In this document: in pieces, positions 8,748 through 21,454 of the stretch | How the letters are laid out: each line of letters begins with the position of its first letter | How positions within the stretch are numbered: position 1 is the stretch's first letter | Translations under genes and position numbers: made by a program | Assembly (NCBI RefSeq): GCF_029894165.1 | Contig: NZ_JARXXU010000001.1 | Coordinates: 992,001-1,056,000 of the forward strand | Origin: Aurantimicrobium minutum | Lineage (GTDB): Bacteria; Actinomycetota; Actinomycetes; Actinomycetales; Microbacteriaceae | Reading direction: 5' to 3' | Length of the DNA: 64,000 bases | Notes under the pieces: model-generated | The model's database searches: none | What the model was told of the DNA's origin: nothing | What the model saw: only the letters and a program-made list of their open reading frames with translations

Positions 8748-9485
8748 ATTAGCGATCCACGTACAAACGACCGTATCCGCGTCCCAGAAGTTCGCCTCGT
8801 TGGCCCCAACGGTGAACAGGTTGGTGTCGTGGCGATCGATGTTGCCCTTCGACTTGCACAGGAGGCTGACCTCGATCTCGTTGAGGTTGCTCCCGAGGCC
8901 AAGCCGCCAGTGGCCAAGATCATGGACTACGGAAAGTTCAAGTACGAAGCTGCGCAGAAACTCAAGGAAGCTCGTCGTAACCAGGCCAACACCATCCTCA
9001 AAGAGGTACGGTTCCGCCTCAAGATTGATGTGCACGACTACGAAACCAAGAAGAAGCGCGCTATTGGCTTCCTCGGCGATGGCGACAAAGTTAAGGCCAT
9101 GATCCTGTTCCGCGGCCGTGAGCAGTCACGTCCCGAGCAGGGTGTTCGTCTGTTGCAGAAGTTCGCTGAAGAAGTTGCAGAATTCGGAACTGTGGAATCA
9201 AGTCCCACCATTGATGGCCGCAACATGGTCATGGTGATTGGTCCGCTGAAGAGCAAGTCTGAAGCCAAAGCAGAACAGAACGCCAAGCGCGAAGCAAACA
9301 AGCGCGGCGACAAGAAAGCTGAACCCGCACATTCGGGCGAATCAGTTCTTGCCGTTGAAGACGACAAGGCCAATGCAGCGCAGGTCGTTGAAGCTGAAGT
9401 TGTTGCCAAGCCTGTCAAGGCACCCGCTGCGAAAACAGCCCCCAAGAAGTCCACCAAGTCGGTCTCAGACGAGCTCGACGACTAA
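8748..9485 (+). CDS. infC: translation initiation factor IF-3 (ATT start codon)
   Basis: A 245-residue IF-3, which binds the 30S subunit and checks start-codon pairing. The N-domain covers about 1-75 ([17 protein letters not shown] at the extreme N-terminus), the linker and C-domain about 76-168 ([14 protein letters not shown], then [15 protein letters not shown]). Residues 170-245 form a Lys/Ala/Glu-rich tail beyond the usual length. The homologous N-terminus begins at an ATT codon six bases after AAGGAG; no ATG, GTG or TTG sits there. A non-canonical AUU start is the known autoregulatory device of infC in E. coli. The ORF is open further upstream, but that part has no family similarity that I recognise. 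Confidence 0.93.
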   Translation: MSDPRTNDRIRVPEVRLVGPNGEQVGVVAIDVALRLAQEADLDLVEVAPEAKPPVAKIMDYGKFKYEAAQKLKEARRNQANTILKEVRFRLKIDVHDYETKKKRAIGFLGDGDKVKAMILFRGREQSRPEQGVRLLQKFAEEVAEFGTVESSPTIDGRNMVMVIGPLKSKSEAKAEQNAKREANKRGDKKAEPAHSGESVLAVEDDKANAAQVVEAEVVAKPVKAPAAKTAPKKSTKSVSDELDD

Positions 9486-9534
9486 CAGCCCTTACTTTCC
9501 CTCACCAGGGAATGTGAAAACCCAAGGAGATCCA

Positions 9535-9729
9535 ATGCCAAAGATGAAGACCCACTCCGGGTCCAAGAAGCGCTTCAAGGTGACCGGTACCGGCAAGCTC
9601 AAGAAGCAGCAGGCCGGCATGCGTCACAACCTCGAAGTCAAGTCGGGCAAGCGCAAGCGCAGCCTGAACCAGGACCAGATCCTGTCTCCCGCTGACTCCA
9701 AGGTCATCAAGAAGCTTCTCGGTCTGTAA
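9535..9729 (+). CDS. rpmI: 50S ribosomal protein L35
   Basis: A 64-residue basic protein with the full L35 pattern: [20 protein letters not shown] at the start and a lysine/arginine-rich body ending in [11 protein letters not shown]. It is preceded by AAGGAG seven bases before the ATG and lies between infC and rplT, the universal order. The same frame is open for about 60 codons upstream, but that is a shadow of the infC 3' end. Confidence 0.98.
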   Translation: MPKMKTHSGSKKRFKVTGTGKLKKQQAGMRHNLEVKSGKRKRSLNQDQILSPADSKVIKKLLGL

Positions 9730-9760
9730 TCGGCTGAGCGAAAACTAGAAGGATAAGAAA

Positions 9761-10141
9761 ATGGCAAGAGTAAAAAGAGCCGTTAACGCTCACAAGAAGC
9801 GTCGCGTCATCCTCGAGCGCGCCAAGGGTTACCGCGGTCAGCGTTCACGCCTGTACCGCAAGGCAAAAGAGCAGGTCATCCACTCGCTGGTGTACAGCTT
9901 CCGCGACCGTCGTGCCCGCAAGGGTGACTTCCGTCGCCTCTGGATTCAGCGCATCAACGCAGCAAGCCGTGCAAACGGCCTGACCTACAACCGTTTCATC
10001 CAGGGCCTCGCTTTGGCAGATATCCAGGTTGACCGTCGCATGCTCGCCGAAATCGCTGTCACCGATCCTGCTACCTTCACCAAGCTAGTTGAAGCTGCAC
10101 GCAAGGCACTGCCTGCTGACACCTCAGCACCAAAGGCCTAG
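9761..10141 (+). CDS. rplT: 50S ribosomal protein L20
   Basis: A 126-residue L20, a primary 23S rRNA-binding protein needed for early 50S assembly. The N-terminal helix is basic ([20 protein letters not shown], then [17 protein letters not shown]), followed by [19 protein letters not shown] and SYNRF-like YNRFIQGL. A short Ala/Lys/Pro tail (DTSAPKA) is slightly longer than average. Start has AGAAGGATAAG upstream. Confidence 0.98.
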   Translation: MARVKRAVNAHKKRRVILERAKGYRGQRSRLYRKAKEQVIHSLVYSFRDRRARKGDFRRLWIQRINAASRANGLTYNRFIQGLALADIQVDRRMLAEIAVTDPATFTKLVEAARKALPADTSAPKA

Positions 10142-10158
10142 GCCACAGGAGAAATATC

Positions 10159-10962
10159 ATGCTCGACAACCCCCGCGCTCCTCGCGTGAAGGCGGTTGCG
10201 AAGCTAGCCACGAGGGGAGCCCGGTCCGAGACCGGGCTCTTCCTCTTGGAAGGCCCGCAAGCCGTCGCTGAGGCTTTGGCCTACCGCCCGCAGCTCATCG
10301 TGGAACTTTATGCCACGCCAACTGCACTTGAGCGCTACCAAGACATCGCTGCCACGGCGGTTGATGCCGGGGTTGATGTTGAGTTTGTTTCCGAAGAAGT
10401 TTTGGCCGCCATGGCCGACACCGTCACCCCGCAAGGTTTCATTGCGGTCGTGCACCAATTCCCTACCGCGCTGAAGGAAATCTTCGCGGAAGATCCCAAG
10501 CTGGTCATCATCCTCGAAGAAGTGCGTGACCCCGGGAACTTGGGCACCATCATTCGCGTTGCAGATGCTGCCGGAGCGGACGCGGTTATTTTGACCGGCC
10601 GCTCGGTCGATCTCTACAACCCCAAGGTTGTGCGCTCGACGACCGGTTCGCTGTTCCACCTGCCCATCACGGTAGATGTAGAACTAGAAAATGTTCTTCC
10701 CTACGTCCGGGAAGCAGGGCTGCAGCTCCTCGCGGCCGATATCAAGGGGGAAGACCTTGTGCTTGCCCGCACCAATGGTGTGCTGGATGCTCCCACCGCG
10801 TGGTTGTTCGGAAACGAAGCACGTGGTCTGAGCGACGAGCACTTTGCTCTGGCAGAGAAGGCCATCACCGTGCCCATTTATGGCGATGCGGAATCCATGA
10901 ACTTGGCTACAGCTGCTGCTGTGCTCATCTACGAAAGCGCCTTTGCCCACAACAAGGCCTAG
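10159..10962 (+). CDS. SpoU/TrmH-family 2'-O-ribose RNA methyltransferase
   Basis: A 267-residue protein with an N-terminal substrate-binding domain (about 1-90) and a C-terminal knotted SPOUT domain. The three SPOUT motifs are clear: EEVRDPGNLGTIIRVADAAG, then WLFGNEARGLS, and VPIYGDAESMNLATAAAV near the end. It probably methylates a ribose in 23S rRNA or tRNA. The locus, between rplT and pheS, is the usual one in actinobacteria. The exact target nucleotide cannot be told from the sequence. Confidence 0.9.
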   Translation: MLDNPRAPRVKAVAKLATRGARSETGLFLLEGPQAVAEALAYRPQLIVELYATPTALERYQDIAATAVDAGVDVEFVSEEVLAAMADTVTPQGFIAVVHQFPTALKEIFAEDPKLVIILEEVRDPGNLGTIIRVADAAGADAVILTGRSVDLYNPKVVRSTTGSLFHLPITVDVELENVLPYVREAGLQLLAADIKGEDLVLARTNGVLDAPTAWLFGNEARGLSDEHFALAEKAITVPIYGDAESMNLATAAAVLIYESAFAHNKA

Positions 10963-10996
10963 TGCCTGTCGAGCAGACGAAAGCCTGCTCCCGACA

Positions 10997-11002
10997 TAAA
11001 AT
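10997..11002 (+). promoter_or_regulatory. -10 box upstream of pheS
   Basis: TAAAAT, close to the TATAAT consensus, ends eight bases before the GTG start of pheS. It would give a transcript with almost no leader. No Shine-Dalgarno sequence is present. Confidence 0.4.
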
Positions 11003-11010
11003 TGAGAACT

Positions 11011-12051
11011 GTGTCTGCACCTACCGAAATCACTGAATCTGCCGTAACAGCCGCGGTTAACGACGCCCTGGCAGCTATCGCTGCTGCCGTCGATTCCGCT
11101 GCCCTCAAGGCTGTCCGCACTGCCCATTTAGGGGAATCTTCTTCTCTAGCGCAGCTGAATGCGCTGATGAAGGACGTCCCGGGAGACCAGAAGGCTGCAG
11201 CAGGCAAACTTGTGGGGCAGGCCCGGGCAGAGGTCAACCAGGCCTTCACTGCTCGTGAAGAAGCAATCGTTCGCGAGGAGCAGACTGCTCAGCTCGCTGC
11301 CGAGAAGGTTGATGTCACCGCCGCCGCGTCGCGCTGGAGCGCGGGTGGACGCCACCCCCTCATGCTCTTGCAAGAGAGCATCTGTGACGCATTTGTTGGA
11401 ATGGGTTGGGAAATCGCTGAAGGACCTGAGCTCGAGGGTGAGTGGTTTAACTTCGACGCCTTGAACTTTGATGCCGATCACCCGGCTCGTGCAATGCAGG
11501 ACACGTTCTTTGTGGAGCCTGTCGATTCTCACCTTGTGCTGCGCACTCACACTTCACCCGTGCAGGTGCGTTCCATGCTCGAACGCGAAGTTCCTATCTA
11601 TGTTTTGGCTCCTGGTCGTGTGTACCGCACCGATGAGCTCGATGCCACCCATACACCCGTCTTTACTCAGGTCGAAGGACTCGCTATCGATAAGGGCCTG
11701 ACGATGGCACACTTGCGCGGAACTCTCGAACATGCTGCTCGCATCATGTTTGGTGACGGCGCCAAGATTCGTCTGCGCCCCAACTACTTCCCCTTCACTG
11801 AGCCTTCTGCAGAGCTTGATGTCTGGCACCCCACCTTCGCCGGTGGCGCTCGCTGGATCGAGTGGGGTGGCTGTGGCATGGTGAACCCCAATGTGTTGCG
11901 TTCGGCAGGCATTGATCCTGAGGTGTACTCCGGTTTTGCGTTCGGTGTCGGTGTGGAGCGCACGCTCATGTTCCGTAACGACGTCAGCGATATGCACGAC
12001 ATGGTCGAGGGCGATGTTCGCTTCAGCCAGCAGTTTGGAATGGTGGTCTGA
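11011..12051 (+). CDS. pheS: phenylalanyl-tRNA synthetase alpha subunit
   Basis: A 346-residue class II synthetase subunit. The N-terminal coiled coil (about 1-95) binds tRNA; the catalytic core follows with motif 2 (GRVYRTDELDATHTPVFTQV) and motif 3 (WGGCGMVNPNVLR, FAFGVGVERTLMF). The GTG at 11011 is preferred to a TTG three codons earlier because the TTG sits inside the -10 box region. It overlaps pheT by one base, giving the usual alpha2beta2 operon. Confidence 0.96.
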   Translation: MSAPTEITESAVTAAVNDALAAIAAAVDSAALKAVRTAHLGESSSLAQLNALMKDVPGDQKAAAGKLVGQARAEVNQAFTAREEAIVREEQTAQLAAEKVDVTAAASRWSAGGRHPLMLLQESICDAFVGMGWEIAEGPELEGEWFNFDALNFDADHPARAMQDTFFVEPVDSHLVLRTHTSPVQVRSMLEREVPIYVLAPGRVYRTDELDATHTPVFTQVEGLAIDKGLTMAHLRGTLEHAARIMFGDGAKIRLRPNYFPFTEPSAELDVWHPTFAGGARWIEWGGCGMVNPNVLRSAGIDPEVYSGFAFGVGVERTLMFRNDVSDMHDMVEGDVRFSQQFGMVV

Positions 12052-14591
12052 TGCGCGTCCCCTTGAGTTGGCTCGGCGAATACGTCGACCTTGCCTCGGA
12101 TATCACGCCTGAGCAGGTCCAGGCGGACTTGGTTAAGGTCGGTTTCGAAGAAGAAGATATTCACGGTGGAGACATTTCTGGTCCCATCGTGGTGGGTGAA
12201 GTACTCGAATTCACCCCGGAAGAGCAGAACAACGGCAAAACCATTCGCTGGTGCCAGGTTCGGGTTGCCCCTGACGGCCAGGTTGCTGCCGATGGTGGAG
12301 ACGCCATCCACGGCATCGTCTGTGGCGCGGGAAATTTCTTTGTCGGTGACAAGGTCGTGGTGACTCTTCCCGGCGCGGTCCTTCCTGGCCCGTTCCCAAT
12401 TGCGGCACGTAAGACCTACGGCCACGTCTCGGATGGCATGATGGCTTCTGCCAAGGAGCTGGGCCTGGGTGAAGGCCACGATGGCATCATTCGCCTGGCT
12501 GAAATGGGTCTCGACCCTGAGGTCGGCACGGATGCACTGGAACTGCTGGGTTTGTCGGAATCCGCTATTGAAATTAACGTCACTCCTGACCGCGGATATG
12601 CCTTTTCCATTCGTGGTGTGGCACGCGAATATGCGCACTCCACCGGTGCTGCTTACCGTGACCCTGCAACCGAAGTTGTTGCTGCTCACGGTGTAACCGA
12701 CGAAAAGAGCTTCGGGAACGAATTTCCTGTTTCTGTAGACGACCAAGCTCCCATTCGTGGACGCGTGGGCTGTACCGTCTTTGCTACCCGCATTGTGCGC
12801 GGCATTGATGCCACGGCACCGACGCCCTCCTGGATGGTTTCCCGCCTGAAATTGGCTGGTATCCGCTCTATTTCTCTGCCCGTCGACATATCGAACTACG
12901 TCATGATCGAGTTGGGACAGCCCAACCACGCCTATGACCTGGACAAACTTGCCGGTGACATTGTGGTTCGCCGTGCACACAAGGGCGAGAAGCTCGTCAC
13001 TTTGGATGACGCAGAGCGCACCTTGGATGTCGAAGATCTCCTCATCACCTCCGGAGGTAGTGCTGTAGGCCTTGCCGGTGTCATGGGTGGAGCGCACTCG
13101 GAAATTACCGATGTCACCAGCAATGTCCTTATCGAAGCTGCCAACTTTGACCCCGTCTCCATCGCCCGCTCGGCACGACGTCACAAGCTTCCCTCCGAGG
13201 CATCCAAGCGTTTTGAACGTGGCGTAGACCCCGAGGTTGCGGCTGTTGCTGCAGGACGTGTGGCACAGCTCCTGGTTGAACTTGCTGGCGGACAGCTCGT
13301 AGATGAAGGCTCCTACTTCAACCATTTCGCTGCTCCAGCTTCCATTGAACTTCCTGCTGGCTTTGTCTCTGGTCTGATTGGTCTTGACTACACCGATGCC
13401 CAGATTGAGTCTTCGCTGACGGAAATCGGATGTGCCGTTGTGCCGGCGGGCACCGGTTTCACCGTCACTCCACCCACCTGGCGTCCGGATCTCACTGATA
13501 AGTGGACCCTGGCAGAAGAAGTGGCCCGCATTGTCGGATACCACCTCATTCCTGCAGAACTCCCCGTGGCGCCTCCAGGACGCGGTTACACCGTCGCCCA
13601 GGACGTGCGCCGTCGTGTGTCCAACACGCTGGCTGCGACCGGTCACACCGAAGTGCTCAGTTACCCCTTCTTCGATGAGGAGACCAACAATCTTTTTGGT
13701 TCACCTACCGAGGCACGTGTCCCTCAGGTTCGTTTAGCCAATGCGCTCGATGCAACCCAGGGGTGGATGCGCACCTCGTTGATTCCAGGACTCATCGGAA
13801 CGGCAGCACGTAACCGCTCACGTGGTTTAAGTGACCTTGCCCTCTTCGAAACTGGACTTGTGTTCCTGCCCGCAGCAGGGGTGAGCTATGGCCAAGATGT
13901 TGTAGCCGGGGGAGTGCGACCCACTCCTGAGGTCGAAGCCAAGTTGTACGCCGGTATTCCACCTCAGCCCCGCTACATCTCAGGCCTTTTTGTCGGAGAC
14001 GCACAGTCTAAGCAGCCAGGCCAAAAGGCGTTGGCCTATAACTGGCAGGACGCGCTCGTCGCTGTGCAGCAGATTGCGCTCGGAGCCGGTGTTGCAATTT
14101 CTGTCCGTCAGGGAATGCATAAAGCTTTCCACCCTGGTCGCACCGCTGAATTGCTCGTGGGTGACGTCGTGATCGGCTATGCCGGTGAACTTCTGCCATC
14201 CGTGGCTGAAGACGCACACCTTCCCCGCACGGTTGCCGCCTTTGAACTCAATCTCGATGCCATCACTGATGCAGCAGGTGTTCCTCACACTGCCGTCGAT
14301 ATTCGCACGATGCCTGCCGCGACTCAGGATCTCTCGTTAGTGGTCGCAGACAACATTCCTGCCTCCGACGTTCTTGCCGCGGTGGTCGAAGGGGCAGGAG
14401 AACTGCTCGAAGAAGGCATTTTGGTAGATGTCTATCAGGGAGCAGGTATTCCAGAGGGACAGCGTTCACTGACTTTTGCTCTTCGGTTCCGTGCGGATGA
14501 CCGCACGTTGACCGCTGCTGAAGCGACCGCTTCCAAGGAAGCCGGTGTTGCGCTTGCCGCATCACGTTTCGGCGCCACGATTCGCGAGTAA
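12051..14591 (+). CDS. pheT: phenylalanyl-tRNA synthetase beta subunit
   Basis: An 846-residue beta subunit. In order: N-terminal MRVPLSWLGEYVDL, the EMAP/OB tRNA-binding domain (about 40-155), the B3/B4 editing region (around 215-400), B5, the catalytic-like core (about 490-690) and a C-terminal anticodon-binding FDX-ACB domain (about 755-846, ending ASRFGATIRE). It starts within the pheS stop region. Full length, with no sign of damage. Confidence 0.97.
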   Translation: MRVPLSWLGEYVDLASDITPEQVQADLVKVGFEEEDIHGGDISGPIVVGEVLEFTPEEQNNGKTIRWCQVRVAPDGQVAADGGDAIHGIVCGAGNFFVGDKVVVTLPGAVLPGPFPIAARKTYGHVSDGMMASAKELGLGEGHDGIIRLAEMGLDPEVGTDALELLGLSESAIEINVTPDRGYAFSIRGVAREYAHSTGAAYRDPATEVVAAHGVTDEKSFGNEFPVSVDDQAPIRGRVGCTVFATRIVRGIDATAPTPSWMVSRLKLAGIRSISLPVDISNYVMIELGQPNHAYDLDKLAGDIVVRRAHKGEKLVTLDDAERTLDVEDLLITSGGSAVGLAGVMGGAHSEITDVTSNVLIEAANFDPVSIARSARRHKLPSEASKRFERGVDPEVAAVAAGRVAQLLVELAGGQLVDEGSYFNHFAAPASIELPAGFVSGLIGLDYTDAQIESSLTEIGCAVVPAGTGFTVTPPTWRPDLTDKWTLAEEVARIVGYHLIPAELPVAPPGRGYTVAQDVRRRVSNTLAATGHTEVLSYPFFDEETNNLFGSPTEARVPQVRLANALDATQGWMRTSLIPGLIGTAARNRSRGLSDLALFETGLVFLPAAGVSYGQDVVAGGVRPTPEVEAKLYAGIPPQPRYISGLFVGDAQSKQPGQKALAYNWQDALVAVQQIALGAGVAISVRQGMHKAFHPGRTAELLVGDVVIGYAGELLPSVAEDAHLPRTVAAFELNLDAITDAAGVPHTAVDIRTMPAATQDLSLVVADNIPASDVLAAVVEGAGELLEEGILVDVYQGAGIPEGQRSLTFALRFRADDRTLTAAEATASKEAGVALAASRFGATIRE

Positions 14592-14613
14592 GACCGCCAC
14601 GCCTTCACTAAAG

Positions 14614-14645
14614 TTCAATAACTACTTGAAGGTTTTAGGTAGAGT
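14614..14645 (+). promoter_or_regulatory. argC promoter: inverted repeat and leaderless -10 box
   Basis: TAGAGT (14640-14645) starts exactly 12 bases before the argC ATG, so the transcript is probably leaderless. An inverted repeat with arms TTCAA and TTGAA (14614-14630) covers the -35 region. It could be a regulator site, for example for ArgR, but it does not match a consensus I can quote with confidence. Confidence 0.4.
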
Positions 14646-14651
14646 TATCTA

Positions 14652-15695
14652 ATGACGTATTCGGTTGCAATTGCTGGGGCCAGCGGTTATGCCGGTGGCG
14701 AGGTATTACGCCTGCTCGCAGGACACCCCGAGTTTGAGGTACGCACCGTCACCGCTCACTCGAACGCTGGACAGCGTCTCGTTGACGTGCAGCCACATTT
14801 GCGCAGTTACGGCGATCTCATGTTGGGAGACACCACCGCAGAGAACTTGGCCGGACACGACGTTGTCTTTTTAGCTTTGCCCCACGGATCCTCAGGTGCA
14901 ATTGCTGCCCAGTTGAGCGAACAGGCCCTCGTTATTGACTGCGGCGCTGATCACCGTCTCGAAGACGAGGAAGACTGGACCACCTTCTATGGTGGTGAAT
15001 TCAACTCGGCATGGACATACGGCATTCCTGAACTGCCTCTGTCTACTGGTTCACAGCGCGACTATCTCACCGGAACCACGCGCATCGCGGCCCCTGGGTG
15101 TAATGCGTCTGCCATTTCCTTGGCGATTGCTCCCGGCGTGAAAGCCGGACTGATCGACGCCATCGACATCGTTTCTGTGCTTTCTGTCGGCCCCTCGGGT
15201 GCAGGTAAGAGCCTCAAAGTGAACTTGCTGGCCAGTGAAATCATGGGTTCAGCTTCTGCCTACTCTGTAGGCGGCACACACCGTCACACGCCCGAAATTG
15301 AGCAAAATTTGCGTAAAGCAGGGGCAGCCGAGGTCTCCGTCTCCATGACCCCCGTACTCGTGCCGATGGCACGCGGTATTTTGGCCACCACCACAGCACG
15401 TGTGAAGCCGGGTGTTTCCCTCGAGCAATTGCATGCAGCATGGACCTCGACCTATGCAGATGAGCCTTTTGTGCAGGTATTACCCGTAGGCGAATTCCCT
15501 CGCACTGCAGACACTATCGGGGCAAATACATGCCTCATGGGTATCGCTCTCGATGAGCACACCGGGCGAGTCGTTGTGGTGAGTGCACTGGATAACTTGA
15601 CCAAAGGGACTGCAGGTGCGGCCATTCAGTCCGCCAACATCGCCTTAGGCTTGCCCGAAACCACTGGTTTGACAACGAATGGAGTTGCACCGTGA
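14652..15695 (+). CDS. argC: N-acetyl-gamma-glutamyl-phosphate reductase
   Basis: A 347-residue NADPH-dependent reductase, third step of arginine biosynthesis. The N-terminal nucleotide motif is [16 protein letters not shown] (7-22), the catalytic cysteine is Cys150 in AAPGCNAS, and the GTHRHTPEI segment holds the general-acid histidine. It is first in the argCJBFH cluster and overlaps argJ by four bases. Confidence 0.97.
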   Translation: MTYSVAIAGASGYAGGEVLRLLAGHPEFEVRTVTAHSNAGQRLVDVQPHLRSYGDLMLGDTTAENLAGHDVVFLALPHGSSGAIAAQLSEQALVIDCGADHRLEDEEDWTTFYGGEFNSAWTYGIPELPLSTGSQRDYLTGTTRIAAPGCNASAISLAIAPGVKAGLIDAIDIVSVLSVGPSGAGKSLKVNLLASEIMGSASAYSVGGTHRHTPEIEQNLRKAGAAEVSVSMTPVLVPMARGILATTTARVKPGVSLEQLHAAWTSTYADEPFVQVLPVGEFPRTADTIGANTCLMGIALDEHTGRVVVVSALDNLTKGTAGAAIQSANIALGLPETTGLTTNGVAP

Positions 15696-16861
15696 GTGTG
15701 ACCGCTGCTGCAGGCTTTAGTGCCGCTGGTGTTGCGTGTGGACTGAAGTCCACCGGGAAGAAGGATTTCGCCATGGTGCGAAACCTGGGACCGCTCAAGA
15801 ACGCTGCTGCCGTATTTACGTCCAATCGATGCAAGGCCAACCCCATTTTGTGGAGTCAGCAAGTGATGGCTGACCCCCAGGTGGAAGCCATCGTGCTGAA
15901 CTCTGGTGGCGCCAACTGTTACACCGGTGCGCGCGGATTCCAGACCACTCATGCCACTGCAGAAGCAGTAGCAGAGCGACTCGAGGTATCAGCGGGAGAT
16001 GTGCTGGTGTGTTCGACTGGTTTGATCGGGGACCAGCTGGATCTGGACAAACTCAAGACGGGTGTCTGGGACTCCGGTTTGAGTGTTCTCTCAGACGCGG
16101 GAACAAGTGAACAAGCTGGTATTGATGCCGCTCACGCCATCATGACCACGGACTCGGTGCCCAAAATGTCTGTGGTTGCTGGTGCTGGGTACACCATCGG
16201 CGGAATGGCTAAGGGCGCCGGCATGCTGGCTCCTGGACTTGCAACCATGTTGGTTGTTATCACGACTGATGCAGTTCTTTCTAGCGCACAGTTGGACATT
16301 GCTTTGCGTGCCTCGACCCGCGTGACCTTTGACCGTCTTGATTCAGACGGGTGCATGTCGACGAATGATCAAGTCACCCTGATGGCCTCCGGTGCGTCAG
16401 GCGTGGAGCCTGAGCTCGAGGAATTCACCGCACGGTTGACCGAGGTGTGCCGTGACCTGGCACTTCAACTCCAGAAGGATGCTGAAGGTGCGAGCCACAA
16501 CATCCACATCACGGTCTCCGGTGCTGCGACGGAACAAGACGCGGTGGATGTTGCGCGAGCAGTGAGCCGTTCTAACCTGTTCAAAGCTGCCATTTTTGGT
16601 AATGACCCCAACTGGGGTCGTGTTCTAGCTGCCGTGGGAACCACGTCTGCTGAATTTGATCCCTACAACATTGACGTCAGCTTCAACGGCGTGCAGGTGT
16701 GCACTGCCGGGGAACCCGACCAGTCACGTGACTTGGTTGACCTTACCCCACGTGAAGTAGATATCCAGATTGAGCTGCACGCGGGTACTGAGCAGGCCAC
16801 GATTTGGACTAATGACCTCACGCACGACTACGTGCACGAAAACAGCGCCTACGCAAGCTAA
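15692..16861 (+). CDS. argJ: bifunctional glutamate N-acetyltransferase / amino-acid acetyltransferase
   Basis: A 389-residue ArgJ. It recycles the acetyl group from N-acetylornithine to glutamate. The self-cleavage site is visible as Ala184-Thr185 in [14 protein letters not shown]; the new N-terminal Thr is the nucleophile. [10 protein letters not shown] and NDPNWGRV are further family motifs. GTG start in the argC stop. Whether it also makes N-acetylglutamate from acetyl-CoA cannot be decided from sequence; no argA is visible in the window. Confidence 0.96.
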   Translation: MSVTAAAGFSAAGVACGLKSTGKKDFAMVRNLGPLKNAAAVFTSNRCKANPILWSQQVMADPQVEAIVLNSGGANCYTGARGFQTTHATAEAVAERLEVSAGDVLVCSTGLIGDQLDLDKLKTGVWDSGLSVLSDAGTSEQAGIDAAHAIMTTDSVPKMSVVAGAGYTIGGMAKGAGMLAPGLATMLVVITTDAVLSSAQLDIALRASTRVTFDRLDSDGCMSTNDQVTLMASGASGVEPELEEFTARLTEVCRDLALQLQKDAEGASHNIHITVSGAATEQDAVDVARAVSRSNLFKAAIFGNDPNWGRVLAAVGTTSAEFDPYNIDVSFNGVQVCTAGEPDQSRDLVDLTPREVDIQIELHAGTEQATIWTNDLTHDYVHENSAYAS

Positions 16862-16882
16862 GAATTTCAAGGATTTATTGAC

Positions 16883-17775
16883 ATGACCCACATGCGTGAA
16901 GAAGACGCGGCAGCAACCATCAAAGCTGCCACGCTCATTGAGTCACTGACCTGGTTGAAGAAGTTCAACGACCAGATCATTGTGGTGAAGTTTGGTGGCA
17001 ACGCCATGGTCTCGGAAGAACTCACCACAGCATTCGCAGAAGACATGGTCTACCTCCGCACCGTCGGTATCAAGCCTGTTGTCGTACACGGCGGTGGCCC
17101 TCAGATCACCAAGATGCTTGAACGTCTCGGCATTGAAAGTGAATTCCGTGGTGGTTACCGTGTGACGAGTCCTGAAGCGATGGATGTCGTCCGCATGGTG
17201 CTCACCGGTCAGGTCTCTCGCGATCTCGTGGGGCACATGAACGAACACGGTCCCTTAGCCGCCTCTATTTCTGGTGAAGACGCTGGGTTGTTTGTGGGGG
17301 AACGCCGTGGTGTCGAAATCGACGGTGAAATGGTGGACTTAGGTCTCGTGGGCGATGTGGTTGCCGTGGATCCCGAAGCGGTACACGCTCTCATCGATGC
17401 TGGCCGTATTCCTGTGGTGTCCTCGATTGCCCCAGATAAAGACACTCCAGGGCAGTCACTCAATGTCAACGCAGATGCGGCAGCAGCTTCGCTTGCCGTC
17501 GCGCTCGGTGCTGCCAAGCTCGTGATCCTCACCGATGTGGCGGGGCTCTACAGCGACTGGCCCAATACGGATTCACTGGTTTCCGAAATCAGTGCAGAGG
17601 AACTGCGTGCTTTGCTTCCTTCTCTCGAATCAGGCATGATCCCGAAGATGGCAGCCTGCCTGGAAGCCGTGGACGGGGGAGTCCCGAAGGCGGCCATCAT
17701 TGACGGTCGTAATCCTCACTCAATCTTGCTCGAAATTTTTACCCAGACTGGCTCTGGTACGGAGGTCACTGCCTA

Positions 17776-17776
<1 letters not shown>
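16883..17776 (+). CDS. argB: acetylglutamate kinase
   Basis: A 297-residue amino-acid kinase, second step of arginine biosynthesis. Motifs: VVKFGGNAM (35-43) with the phosphate-binding Lys, VVHGGGPQI for substrate binding, and [12 protein letters not shown]. The N-terminal helix of about 25 residues before the kinase core is typical of arginine-inhibited hexameric enzymes, so feedback control is likely. Its stop overlaps the argF start by one base. Confidence 0.97.
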
Positions 17777-20164
<2,388 letters not shown>

Positions 20165-21454
20165 GTGTTACTCGAGAACCAGTCCAACGACCCCCACTTT
20201 GACACTCTCTGGGATGAATTGGTGTGGCGCGGACTTATCCATGTCTCTACCGACGCCGAAGAGTTGAAGAAACTCTTCCAAGGCCCACCGATCACCTACT
20301 ACTGCGGGTTTGATCCCACGGCACCTTCCCTGCACTTGGGTAACCTCGTGCAGCTTCTCCTGCTTCGCCGTATTCAACTCGCAGGCCATAAGCCGTTGGG
20401 CCTGGTGGGTGGATCGACCGGTTTGGTGGGGGATCCTCGTCCCACCGCTGAGCGAACACTGAATACCAAAGAGACAGTCAACGAGTGGGTGGGATACCTC
20501 AGCTCTCAGATCTCCAAGTTCTTGAGCTTTGAGGGCGCCAATGCCGCCCGCATGGTGAACAACCTGGACTGGACTGCGCCGATGTCTGCGATCGACTTCC
20601 TGCGTGACGTGGGTAAGTACTATCGCGTGGGTACCATGCTCAAGAAGGACGCCGTCTCTGCACGCCTCAATTCTGAGGCGGGGATCAGCTACACCGAGTT
20701 CAGCTACCAAATCTTGCAGGGTATGGACTTCTTGGAGCTCTACCGCAATTACGACTGCGTACTCCAGACCGGTGGAAGTGACCAATGGGGCAATCTGACC
20801 AGCGGTACTGACCTTATTCACCGCGCTGAAGGTAAGAGCGTGCATGCCATTGGGACGCCGCTGATCACCAACAGTGATGGAACTAAGTTTGGGAAGAGCG
20901 AAGGCAATGCAGTCTGGCTCGACGCCTCGATGACCAGTCCCTATGCGTTTTATCAGTTCTGGCTTAACACCGACGACGCCGATGTCATTGACCGGATCAA
21001 GGTCTTTACCTTCATGACCAAGGCAGAGATCGATGACGTAGCCCTGCAGGTTGCAGAGGAGCCTTTCAAGCGCGCAGCACAGCGTCGCCTGGCTCTGGAG
21101 GTAACCAGCTTGGTCCACGGTATGGAAGCTACGCAGGCGGCCATCGCTGCCGCTGCAGCGTTGTTTGGCCAAGGAGACTTAGCAGAGCTTGATGCCGTAA
21201 CTCTCGAGGCTGCTTTGCGAGAACTGCCTCATTCCACAACTCCGAGGAATACCCCCGTGGCTCAGCTGCTGGTGGACACTGGTTTGTCTCAAAGTTTGGG
21301 CGCTGCGCGCCGTTCTATTGGAGAAGGTGGGGTCTATCTCAACAACGAGAAGATCTCAGCCGAGGATGAAACTCTCGAAAACTATGTACTTCCCAGTGGA
21401 ATGGCGGTTTTACGCCGCGGAAAGAAGACACTGGCGGGAGTCTTTGTCGAGTAG
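20165..21454 (+). CDS. tyrS: tyrosyl-tRNA synthetase
   Basis: A 429-residue class I synthetase. The HIGH signature is HLGN in CGFDPTAPSLHLGN, the KMSKS loop is KFGKS (in TKFGKSEGNAVWL), and an S4 RNA-binding domain occupies the last 70 or so residues (LGAARRSIGEGGVYLNNEKI). The apparent start is GTG directly after the argH stop (20165), so translation is probably coupled. It is the last gene before the rRNA operon. Confidence 0.95.
   Translation: MLLENQSNDPHFDTLWDELVWRGLIHVSTDAEELKKLFQGPPITYYCGFDPTAPSLHLGNLVQLLLLRRIQLAGHKPLGLVGGSTGLVGDPRPTAERTLNTKETVNEWVGYLSSQISKFLSFEGANAARMVNNLDWTAPMSAIDFLRDVGKYYRVGTMLKKDAVSARLNSEAGISYTEFSYQILQGMDFLELYRNYDCVLQTGGSDQWGNLTSGTDLIHRAEGKSVHAIGTPLITNSDGTKFGKSEGNAVWLDASMTSPYAFYQFWLNTDDADVIDRIKVFTFMTKAEIDDVALQVAEEPFKRAAQRRLALEVTSLVHGMEATQAAIAAAAALFGQGDLAELDAVTLEAALRELPHSTTPRNTPVAQLLVDTGLSQSLGAARRSIGEGGVYLNNEKISAEDETLENYVLPSGMAVLRRGKKTLAGVFVE

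Noticed and set aside
11784-13646. A 620-codon minus-strand open frame
   Set aside because: Antisense to pheT/pheS; the overlapping synthetase frames are complete and conserved. No recognisable domain and no promoter.
20168-21172. A 334-codon minus-strand open frame
   Set aside because: Antisense to tyrS, which has all class I motifs.
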